This document shows positions 1 to 6,553 of a DNA stretch of 13,332 nt, piece by piece. Position 1 is the first letter of the stretch. Every line of letters begins with the position of its first letter. The stretch comes from Ramlibacter sp. (GTDB lineage Bacteria; Pseudomonadota; Gammaproteobacteria; Burkholderiales; Burkholderiaceae): assembly GCA_014376915.1 (NCBI GenBank), contig JACMQP010000487.1:1-13332 (forward strand). Reading direction: 5' to 3'. The notes under the pieces were generated by a model that was given only the letters and a program-made list of their open reading frames with translations, ran no database searches and was not told where the DNA came from. Made by a program: the position numbers and the translations under genes.

Positions 1-3000
1 ACGAACACCGTGAGCACCGTGCCCAGCGACATGCCGCCGACGATGACCCAGCCGATCTGCTGGCGGCTCTCGGCGCCGGCCCCGTGCGACAGCGCCAGCG
101 GCAGCGCCCCCAGCACCATGGCGCCCGTGGTCATCAGGATCGGGCGCAGCCGCTGCGATGAAGCCTTTACCACCGCGTCGACCACGTCCATCCCCTGCTG
201 GCGCAGCTGGTTGGTGAATTCGACGATCAGGATCCCGTGCTTGGTGATCAGCCCCACCAGCGTGATCAGGCCGATCTGCGAATAGACGTTCAGCGACCCG
301 CCCGACCACTTCAGCGCCAGCAGCGCGCCGATCATCGACAGCGGCACCGACAGCATGATCACCAGCGGGTCGACGAAGCTCTCGAACTGCGCCGCCAGCA
401 CCAGGAAGATGAACACCAGCGCCAGCAGGAACACGATGGCCAGCGCGCCCTGCGAGTTGCGGAACTCGCGCGAGGTGCCGTTCAGGTCCGTCGTGTAGCC
501 CGGCTTGAGCACCCGGGCCGCGGTCTCGTTCATGAAGGTCAGCGCCTGGCCCAGCGAATAGTCCGGCGCCAGGTTGGCGGTGATCGACACCGAACGGCGC
601 TGGCCGAAATGGTTCAGCTCGCGCGGGCTCACGCTCTCCTGCACCTTGATCAGCGCGGAGAGCGGAATCATGGTGTCGCCGCGGCCGCGGACATTGATGG
701 CGTCGATCGCTTCCGGCGTGGTGCGGCCCGAGGCCTGGGTCTGCACGATTACGTCGTATTGCTCGGCGTCACGCTTGTAGCGCGTGACCTGCCGGCCGCC
801 CAGCATGGTTTCCAGCGCCTTGGCCACCACGTCCACGCCCACGCCCATGTCGGCTGCCTTCGCGCGGTCCACTTCGATCCGCAGTTCGGGCTTGTTCAGC
901 CGCAGGTCGACGTCGGGCGAAACGATGCCGGGGTTCTTGCCGATTTCGGTGAGCAGGTCGCGCACCACGCCGTTCAGGTTCTCGTAGCTGTCCGAGGTCT
1001 GGATCACGAAGTTCAGCGGCCGCTCGCGGAAGCCCTGGCCCAGCGACGGCGGTGTGATCGGGAACGCCGTCACGCCGGGAAAGGAATTGAACTTCGGGCC
1101 CATCTCGCGCGCCAGCTCCAGCGTCGTCCGCTTGCGCTCTTCCCAGTCCACCGTCCGGTAGACCACGCTGGCCTGCGACACCGTCGGGTTGCCCACGTTG
1201 GCGAAGATGCGGTTGAACTCTGGGTACTGCTGGCCCAGTTTTTCCAGCGCCTGGGCATAGCGATCGGTGTATTCCAGCGTGGAACCGTCGGGGGCGTTGA
1301 CAGTCGCCAGGATGGTGCCACGGTCTTCCAGCGGCGACAGCTCCTGGCGCATCGTCGGCCAGACGGTGGCGATCGCCACCGCGGCCAGCACCATCACGCC
1401 GATCACGATCCAGCGGGCCTGCAGCAAGGCGCCCCGGATTCGCCCGCCGGAGCCCCGAGCAGGCCGCACCCGCGCCAGCAGCACCCAGCGCAGCGCGCGC
1501 GAATAGCGATCCGACAAGCCGGTAAGCAGGCGCTCCATGGATTGGTCGAACCAGCCAGGCTTTGGGTTGTGCTTGAGAAGCTTCGAACACATCATCGGCG
1601 TCAACGTCAGCGCGACGAAGCCCGACACCAGCACCGCGCCGGCCAGCGCCAGCGCGAACTCGACGAACAGCCGGCCGGTGCGCCCTGGCGTGAACGCCAG
1701 CGGCGCGTACACCGCCACCAGCGTCAGCGTCATCGTGATGATCGCGAAGCCGATCTCCCGTGCGCCCCTGATGCTGGCCGAGAACGGATCCATACCTTCC
1801 TCGATGTGGCGGTAGATGTTCTCCAACATCACGATCGCGTCGTCCACCACCAGTCCGATCGCCAGCACCAGCGCCAGCAGCGTGAGCGTGTTGATGGTGA
1901 ACCCGAACAGCGCCATCAGCGCGAAAGTGCCGACCAGGCTGACCGGGATGGTGACGATGGGAATGACCGAGGCGCGCATCGTGCGCAGGAACACGAAGAT
2001 CACCAGAGCCACCAGCACGATCGCCTCGACAATGGTGCGGTAGACGTTGCGCACCGAGCGGTCGATGAACTCGGAGTTGTCGTTGGCGATGTCGATGCCG
2101 ATGTCGGACGGCAGGTCGGCCTTGAGCTTGGGGATCATCTCCCGCACGCCCTGCGACAGCATCAGCGGATTGGCCGTGGCCTGCCGGATCACGCCGGCGG
2201 AAATCGCCGGCTTGCCGTTCAACCGCACCGAGCTGCGTTCGTCGGCGGCGCCCTCTTCCACCCGCGCCACGTCGCGCACCTTGACCGGGAAGCCGTTGAC
2301 GTTCTTGATCACGATCTCGGCGAACTGCGCGGGCCGCACCAGGTCGGTTTGCGAGGTGACGCTGAATTCGCGCTGTTGCGATTCGATCCGGCCAGCTGGC
2401 AGCTCCAGGTTGCTGCGGCGGATTGCGTCCTCCACGTCCTGGGTGGTCAGGCGGTAGCCGGCTAGCCGGTCCGGGTCCAGCCACACCCGCATGGCGTACT
2501 TGCGCTCGCCGAACACCCGCACGTCGGCCACGCCGGTGACGGTCTGCAGGCGCGACTTGACGATGCGGTTGACCAGGTCGTTGATCTGCAGCGCGGTCTT
2601 GGTTTCGCTGGTGAAGGCCAGAAAGATCACCGGAAAGGCATCGGCTTCCACCTTGGCGATCACCGGCTCGTCGATCGCCTGCGGCAGCCGGTTCCGCACC
2701 CTCGACGTCCGGTCCCGCACTTCGGCGGCGGCCGCGTCGGCGTCCTTTTCCAGCCGGAAGCGCACCGAGATCTGGGCCTGCTCGGCGCGGCTGATGGAGG
2801 TGATGACATCGACCGCGTCGATGCCGGCGATGGAATCCTCCAGCACCTTGGTCACCTGGCTTTCGATCACCTCGGCCGAGGCGCCGGCGTACTTGACGCT
2901 CACCGTGACCACGGGTTCGTCGATCTTGGGGTACTCGCGCACCGACAGCCGATTGAAGCTGACGGCGCCGATCAGCACCACCAGCAGCGACAGCACGGTG

Positions 3001-3041
3001 GCGAACACCGGCCTGCGAATCGCGATTTCAGGCAGTTGCAT
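1..3041 (-). CDS. RND efflux pump permease, HAE1 family (C-terminus cut by window edge)
   Basis: Inner-membrane proton-driven exporter of the resistance-nodulation-division superfamily. It would work as a trimer with the adaptor encoded just upstream and an outer-membrane channel not seen here. 1013 codons are visible, against about 1030-1050 for the family, so only a short C-terminal end is missing. The protein starts MQLPEIAIRRPVF, the usual amphipathic lead into transmembrane helix 1 (about residues 10-30). The proton-relay motif GLVVDDAIV in helix 4 has Asp400 and Asp401, matching AcrB Asp407/408. The helix 10 motif GLITKHGILIVEF has Lys934, matching AcrB Lys940. Two large periplasmic porter loops lie between helices 1-2 and 7-8. 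The start ATG at 3041 is backed by a GAGGAG ribosome site 7 bases upstream and lies 18 bases after the adaptor stop. Family is certain; substrate cannot be read from sequence. Hydrophobic drugs, detergents or solvents are typical for HAE1 pumps. Confidence 0.95.
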   Translation of the reverse strand, partial: MQLPEIAIRRPVFATVLSLLVVLIGAVSFNRLSVREYPKIDEPVVTVSVKYAGASAEVIESQVTKVLEDSIAGIDAVDVITSISRAEQAQISVRFRLEKDADAAAAEVRDRTSRVRNRLPQAIDEPVIAKVEADAFPVIFLAFTSETKTALQINDLVNRIVKSRLQTVTGVADVRVFGERKYAMRVWLDPDRLAGYRLTTQDVEDAIRRSNLELPAGRIESQQREFSVTSQTDLVRPAQFAEIVIKNVNGFPVKVRDVARVEEGAADERSSVRLNGKPAISAGVIRQATANPLMLSQGVREMIPKLKADLPSDIGIDIANDNSEFIDRSVRNVYRTIVEAIVLVALVIFVFLRTMRASVIPIVTIPVSLVGTFALMALFGFTINTLTLLALVLAIGLVVDDAIVMLENIYRHIEEGMDPFSASIRGAREIGFAIITMTLTLVAVYAPLAFTPGRTGRLFVEFALALAGAVLVSGFVALTLTPMMCSKLLKHNPKPGWFDQSMERLLTGLSDRYSRALRWVLLARVRPARGSGGRIRGALLQARWIVIGVMVLAAVAIATVWPTMRQELSPLEDRGTILATVNAPDGSTLEYTDRYAQALEKLGQQYPEFNRIFANVGNPTVSQASVVYRTVDWEERKRTTLELAREMGPKFNSFPGVTAFPITPPSLGQGFRERPLNFVIQTSDSYENLNGVVRDLLTEIGKNPGIVSPDVDLRLNKPELRIEVDRAKAADMGVGVDVVAKALETMLGGRQVTRYKRDAEQYDVIVQTQASGRTTPEAIDAINVRGRGDTMIPLSALIKVQESVSPRELNHFGQRRSVSITANLAPDYSLGQALTFMNETAARVLKPGYTTDLNGTSREFRNSQGALAIVFLLALVFIFLVLAAQFESFVDPLVIMLSVPLSMIGALLALKWSGGSLNVYSQIGLITLVGLITKHGILIVEFTNQLRQQGMDVVDAVVKASSQRLRPILMTTGAMVLGALPLALSHGAGAESRQQIGWVIVGGMSLGTVLTVF

Positions 3042-3048
3042 GAACTGT

Positions 3049-3054
3049 CTCCTC
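3049..3054 (-). promoter_or_regulatory. Ribosome binding site of the RND permease
   Basis: GAGGAG on the minus strand, 7 bases before the ATG at 3041, inside the 18-base gap after the adaptor stop codon. It fixes the permease start and shows the second gene of the operon has its own strong translation signal, unlike the adaptor gene. Confidence 0.75.
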
Positions 3055-3059
3055 GCCCG

Positions 3060-4385
3060 TCAGGGCTTGCGGGACTGGGCCGCGCGGTTGTCGGCCAGGG
3101 ACACGGCGCAGGGGTTGGCACCGCCCAGGGCTGGGGCGGGCGTGGCGGCCGAAATTCCCCGCGCCGGCCCCGCCGCCGGGGCCGCTCCGGACACGGCTGC
3201 CGGATTGGGGGGCGGCATCGCGCCATCGCCGCTGCGCACCGGGCGGCCGGCGGGCTGGCCGAGCTCCATTATGCGCACCGCCATGCCGTCTTTCTGGACC
3301 CGCTGCTGGCCGGCCGTGACGATCAGGTCGCCGGGCTGCAGGCCGTCGGTGATCTCGACCCGGCCGGGTCGCCGCAGGCCGACCTTGACCTCGACCCGCT
3401 GGGCCAGCTTGGTGCCGGCCTCGCCGCCGTCGGTGAGGCGGATGACGAACTGGCGCCCGCCTTGCGGCACGATGGCTTCCTCGGGAATCATGCGGGCGTT
3501 GTCGCGCTCGCCGAACACGGCGGTGATGCGGGCGAACATGCCGGGGCGCAATTGCAGCTGCCGGTTGTCGATGCAGCCGCGTATCCCGATCGAACGGCCG
3601 TTGGCGTCCACCAGGGGGTCGATCGCCAGCACCGTCGCGCCGAACCTGCGGCCCGGCAGCGCGTCGGTCTCCACCACCGCCTGCTGGCCGCGCCGGATTT
3701 TGGTCTGGAGACGCTCCGGCAGGCGGAAGTCCACGAAGATCGCTTCCAGGTCCTCGATGTTCACGATGTCGGCGCCGTCTTTGAGGTAGTCGCCGACGTT
3801 GATGCTGCGGATGCCGGTGATGCCGTCGAACGGCGCCACGATCTTCAGCCGCGCTGCTGTGGCCTGCGCCAGCGCCAGCTTGGCGTCCGCCACCTGCAGG
3901 TTGGCCGAACTCTCGTCGACCGAGCGCTGGCTGATGAAGCCTTGCCCCGCCAGTTCCTGGTTGCGCTTGTGGTTGGCGCGGGCGATCGACCGTTCGGCCT
4001 CGGCCTGCTGCACCTGCGCCATCGGTAGCTGGTCGTCCAGTTGCACCAGCAGCTGGCCGCGCCGCACCTTTTCGCCGTCGCGGAAATTCAGCCGCGTGAC
4101 GCGGCCGCTGACCTCGGGCCGCAACACCACGCTCTGGCGCGACCGCAGGCTGCCGACGGCCTGCGCCTCGTCGGCCAGCCGCATGACCTCGACCCGCGCC
4201 ACTTCCACCGAGGGCGCGCGCGCGGGACCGCTCGCTGCGCCCGCCGGCGCGGCCCCACCCGGGCCGGCTCCCAATGCCGCGTCCGGAGCCGGGCGGGACG
4301 GCTGCTTCTGGTACCACCAGGCCGCGCCCGAAGCGGCGGCAATACCGACGACAGCGACCGCGGTATAGATTGCTTTCGAAGCCAT
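3060..4385 (-). CDS. RND efflux periplasmic adaptor (membrane fusion protein)
   Basis: Adaptor linking an RND pump to an outer-membrane channel; 441 residues. An uncleaved N-terminal anchor is likely: hydrophobic residues 5-25 ending in WWY, with no lipobox cysteine, so this is not an AcrA-type lipoprotein. A low-complexity Pro/Ala/Gly linker follows (about 30-60). Next come the first lipoyl half (LRPEVSGRV then FRDGEKVRRGQLLVQLDD), an alpha-helical hairpin rich in Ala/Gln/Glu, the second lipoyl half (IVAPFDGITGIRSINVGDYL), the beta-barrel region, and LRPGMFARITAVFG. The C-terminal 65-70 residues form an unusual Ala/Pro/Gly-rich tail. The ATG at 4385 is chosen because it places the anchor at the N-terminus; a TTG at 4400 would add five residues. 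Neither has a Shine-Dalgarno sequence. It precedes and is surely co-transcribed with the RND permease. No regulator lies next to it. Confidence 0.93.
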   Translation of the reverse strand: MASKAIYTAVAVVGIAAASGAAWWYQKQPSRPAPDAALGAGPGGAAPAGAASGPARAPSVEVARVEVMRLADEAQAVGSLRSRQSVVLRPEVSGRVTRLNFRDGEKVRRGQLLVQLDDQLPMAQVQQAEAERSIARANHKRNQELAGQGFISQRSVDESSANLQVADAKLALAQATAARLKIVAPFDGITGIRSINVGDYLKDGADIVNIEDLEAIFVDFRLPERLQTKIRRGQQAVVETDALPGRRFGATVLAIDPLVDANGRSIGIRGCIDNRQLQLRPGMFARITAVFGERDNARMIPEEAIVPQGGRQFVIRLTDGGEAGTKLAQRVEVKVGLRRPGRVEITDGLQPGDLIVTAGQQRVQKDGMAVRIMELGQPAGRPVRSGDGAMPPPNPAAVSGAAPAAGPARGISAATPAPALGGANPCAVSLADNRAAQSRKP

Positions 4386-4537
4386 GAAAGGAGGGTCCAA
4401 CGAATGTAATTCGATCTTTTGGTCAGCAATTGCAACCAGCCGGCCAATGTAGCAGGCGGCTGCGCGCCGCCATTCGCAATTCCTTTGATGGCGGGGGCCG
4501 GCATGGACCGATTTACCGGGGCTTTACACGCAGGCGA
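4386..4537 (-). other. Intergenic leader of the RND operon, downstream of rnhA
   Basis: 152 bases without a gene; they must hold either the RND operon promoter or a read-through path from rnhA. The half nearest the adaptor gene is A/T-rich (about 4400-4435), in contrast to its surroundings. A weak sigma70-like pair can be drawn on the minus strand: TTGCTG at 4424-4429 and TACATT at 4403-4408, with a short 15-base spacer. A hairpin with a 6-bp stem and 5-base loop (GGCGGC 4455-4460, GCCGCC 4466-4471) lies between the two genes but has no T-run, so at best it is a weak pause or Rho-associated site for rnhA. No clear repressor operator was seen. Confidence 0.35.
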
Positions 4538-4990
4538 TCAACCCGGTCGGCCCAGTGCCGCTGCGACACCCAGGTTGGCCAGCCCGTCGGCGCGCTCGTT
4601 GCCCGGATCGCCGTTGTGGCCGCGGACCCAGCGCCAGTCGATCTTGTGGCCGCCCTGGTTGACCAGCGCGTCCAGCGCCTGCCAGAGGTCCACGTTCTTG
4701 ACCGGCTGCTTGGCCGCCGTGCGCCAGCCCTTGGCTTTCCATCCGGGCAGCCATTCGGTGATGCCCTTGAGCACGTACTGGCTGTCCAGATAGAGCGTCA
4801 CCTGGCAAGGACGCTTGAGCGCCTCCAAGGCCCGGATCACGGCCAGCAGCTCCATCCGGTTGTTCGTGGTGCCCAACTCGCCCCCGAACAGTTCCTTCTC
4901 GGTGCCAGCCGCCTTGAGCAGCACGCCCCAGCCGCCAGGGCCGGGATTGCCCTTGCAGGCGCCGTCTGTATAGATCTCGATCGGGTTCAC
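4538..4990 (-). CDS. rnhA: Ribonuclease HI
   Basis: Cytoplasmic endonuclease that cuts the RNA strand of RNA-DNA hybrids, removing R-loops and primer RNA. It has 150 residues; E. coli RNase HI has 155. The opening [19 protein letters not shown] carries catalytic Asp9. TTNNRMEL carries Glu47, LYLDSQYV carries Asp69, and [19 protein letters not shown] carries the catalytic-loop His125 and Asp135, so the full active-site set is present. The basic handle region ([20 protein letters not shown]) for hybrid binding is also intact. The start is GTG at 4990, giving the usual family N-terminus directly before the first strand; it overlaps the TGA of the upstream methyltransferase-like gene in a GTGA junction, which suggests translational coupling. 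There is only a poor ribosome site ahead of it. Identity is secure. Confidence 0.97.
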   Translation of the reverse strand: MNPIEIYTDGACKGNPGPGGWGVLLKAAGTEKELFGGELGTTNNRMELLAVIRALEALKRPCQVTLYLDSQYVLKGITEWLPGWKAKGWRTAAKQPVKNVDLWQALDALVNQGGHKIDWRWVRGHNGDPGNERADGLANLGVAAALGRPG

Positions 4991-5781
4991 AAGCTCGTTC
5001 TTTTCTGCGCCTTGGCGCGATGGGTGCGGTTGGCCAGCGGCACGGGCGCGGTGGCGATGCCGGCTCCCGGCCGCCAGGCCTTGCCGATCAACTTGATGCC
5101 TCGCACGCGCTTGACGGCCACGATGAAATAGGCGGCGCCGAAGATCGGCCACCAGCGCTCGCCGACACGGTCGATCCAGCCGTAGCGGTCGAGCCATTTC
5201 TGGGTCTTCATGGCCGGCCGGTAGCAACCGAAGCTGCTCGACTCGACCTCGAAACTGAGCAGCCGCAGCCAGTCGCGCAGCCGCCAGTAGCCGATGAATT
5301 CGCCGGCATCGGGCAAATACAGCTCGCCGGCGCCGAAGCTGCGGTACAGATGGGCGCGGCGCTGCTTCAGGCCCCACAGGCTGGCCGGGTTGAGGCAGCA
5401 GATCACCACCCGCCCTTCGGGCACCAGCACCCGCTCGACTTCGCGCAGCGTGGCATGCGGGTCGTGATTGAGTTCCAGCGAGTGCGGCAGCACCACCAGG
5501 TCCAGACTGTTTTCCTCGAACGGCAGGGCCGAGAACTCGCTGACCAGCGCCTGCCGCACCGCGCTCGCCGCGCCGGCCGCGGGCGGCTCCTGCACGGCCA
5601 GCCACTTGTGCGGCATGCGGTTGGCATGCAGCGCGTCGATCCCGGGCAAGCCCAGTTGCAGCGCGTGGTAACCGAAGATGTCGCCGACCGCGCGTTCGAA
5701 CTCCGCCCGCTCCCACGCCAGCAGGTACTGCCCCGGCGGGGTTTCAAACCATTGCTGCATTCCTATAATCGGGTCACTCAT
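4987..5781 (-). CDS. Class I SAM methyltransferase-like protein with degenerate SAM loop
   Basis: 264-residue soluble protein resembling the Methyltransf_11 type. Visible landmarks are [19 protein letters not shown] (about 86-104), the strand 4 region where small-molecule methyltransferases contact the substrate, and [20 protein letters not shown] (strand 5). The region where motif I should lie reads [18 protein letters not shown] (38-55) and lacks the GxGxG loop. The start MSDPIIG at 5781 matches what I recall of betaproteobacterial homologues that sit beside rnhA; an in-frame ATG at 5760 (MQQWFE) is possible. It overlaps rnhA by 4 bases, so the two are one operon, and its start codon overlaps that of gloB on the other strand. 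Substrate is unknown. It may be a weak, unusual or non-catalytic member of the fold. Confidence 0.85.
   Translation of the reverse strand: MSDPIIGMQQWFETPPGQYLLAWERAEFERAVGDIFGYHALQLGLPGIDALHANRMPHKWLAVQEPPAAGAASAVRQALVSEFSALPFEENSLDLVVLPHSLELNHDPHATLREVERVLVPEGRVVICCLNPASLWGLKQRRAHLYRSFGAGELYLPDAGEFIGYWRLRDWLRLLSFEVESSSFGCYRPAMKTQKWLDRYGWIDRVGERWWPIFGAAYFIVAVKRVRGIKLIGKAWRPGAGIATAPVPLANRTHRAKAQKRTSL
5742..5769 (+). promoter_or_regulatory. Probable sigma70 promoter for gloB-mltD
   Basis: A perfect -10 hexamer TATAAT lies at 5764-5769. A weak -35 candidate (TTTCAA, 5742-5747) sits 16 bases upstream. A transcript starting 6-8 bases after the -10 would begin near 5776, leaving only about 3-4 bases before the gloB ATG at 5780, so the message would be essentially leaderless. 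The promoter lies inside the first codons of the divergent methyltransferase gene. Perfect TATAAT is rare by chance in DNA this GC-rich, but the -35 is poor, so this remains inference. Confidence 0.5.
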
Positions 5782-6553
5782 GAAGTTAATCCCGCTGCCT
5801 GCTTTCCAGGACAACTATTTGTGGCTGTTGCACGACGGCCATCGGGCCCTGGTGGTAGACCCCGGCGACGCGCAGCCGGTGCTTGCTGCCTTGCAGCATC
5901 ACGGCCTGCAACTGGAAGCGATTCTAGTCACGCACCATCATGCCGATCACATCGGCGGGCTCGATGCCGTGCGCGCTGCCACCGGAGCGCGGGTCTACGG
6001 TCCGGCGCGCGAGACCATCCCCGGGCCGCTGCAGCGGTTGCAGCAGGGCGACGAGATCACCGCGCTCGGCCTGCCGTTTCAGGTGCTCGACGTGCCGGGT
6101 CACACCGCCGGCCACATCGCCTATTACTGCCCCGACGTGGACGGCAAGCCGCTGCTCTTTTGCGGCGACACGCTGTTTTCCGCCGGCTGCGGCCGCCTGT
6201 TCGAGGGCACGCCGGCGCAGATGCTGGATTCCCTGGACAAACTCGCAGCGTTGCCGGCAGAGACGCGGGTGTGCTGTACGCACGAGTACACGCTGGCGAA
6301 CCTCAAGTTCGCGCTTGCGGTGGAGCCGGGCAACGCCGATCTGGTCCACTACGCGCAAAGTTGCCGTGAGCTGCGGTCCCGGGGTCAACCCACCCTTCCT
6401 TCCAGCATCGGAATGGAACGACGCATCAATCCTTTCCTGCGCACCCGCGAAAGTGCCATCGTCGGGGCCGCGAAGGCCTTCGATGCCAGGACCACAACCG
6501 ACGAGGTGGGCGTGTTCGCCGCCGTCCGTCAATGGAAGAACGAATTCAGATGA
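5780..6553 (+). CDS. gloB: Hydroxyacylglutathione hydrolase (glyoxalase II)
   Basis: Hydrolyses S-D-lactoylglutathione to D-lactate and glutathione, the second step of methylglyoxal detoxification in the cytoplasm. 257 residues; E. coli GloB has 251. It is a metallo-beta-lactamase fold with the full two-metal site: THHHADHIGG gives His52, His54, Asp56 and His57; VPGHTAGHIAYY gives His108; FCGDTLFSAGCGRLFEG gives bridging Asp130; CTHEYTLANLKFA gives His168. The C-terminal RRINPFLR is the glutathione-binding end typical of glyoxalase II and separates it from other MBL hydrolases. The ATG at 5780 gives [13 protein letters not shown], the family's standard N-terminus; no ribosome site precedes it. 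Its stop overlaps the mltD start in ATGA, so the two genes are co-transcribed. Confidence 0.97.
   Translation: MKLIPLPAFQDNYLWLLHDGHRALVVDPGDAQPVLAALQHHGLQLEAILVTHHHADHIGGLDAVRAATGARVYGPARETIPGPLQRLQQGDEITALGLPFQVLDVPGHTAGHIAYYCPDVDGKPLLFCGDTLFSAGCGRLFEGTPAQMLDSLDKLAALPAETRVCCTHEYTLANLKFALAVEPGNADLVHYAQSCRELRSRGQPTLPSSIGMERRINPFLRTRESAIVGAAKAFDARTTTDEVGVFAAVRQWKNEFR

Noticed and set aside
237..2465. A 742-codon open frame on the plus strand, opposite the RND permease
   Set aside because: It is antisense to a clear RND pump gene and its translation is low-complexity (His/Arg/Gln/Asp-rich) with no recognisable domain. Long antisense frames are expected where codon third positions are nearly all G or C.
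769..2484. A 571-codon minus-strand frame inside the RND permease
   Set aside because: Same strand as the pump but in another frame, with Arg/Gly/Ala-rich composition. The pump frame holds all conserved motifs, so this is a shadow.
4404..4409. A plus-strand start-stop element (ATGTAA) with a good ribosome site ahead of it
   Set aside because: It lies antisense to the adaptor leader with no plus-strand gene downstream to regulate; most likely the reverse image of the leader sequence.
4538..5716. An extended rnhA frame that would add about 240 residues to the N-terminus
   Set aside because: The extra residues come from the wrong frame of the methyltransferase-like gene. RNase HI length and the GTGA junction both support the GTG at 4990.
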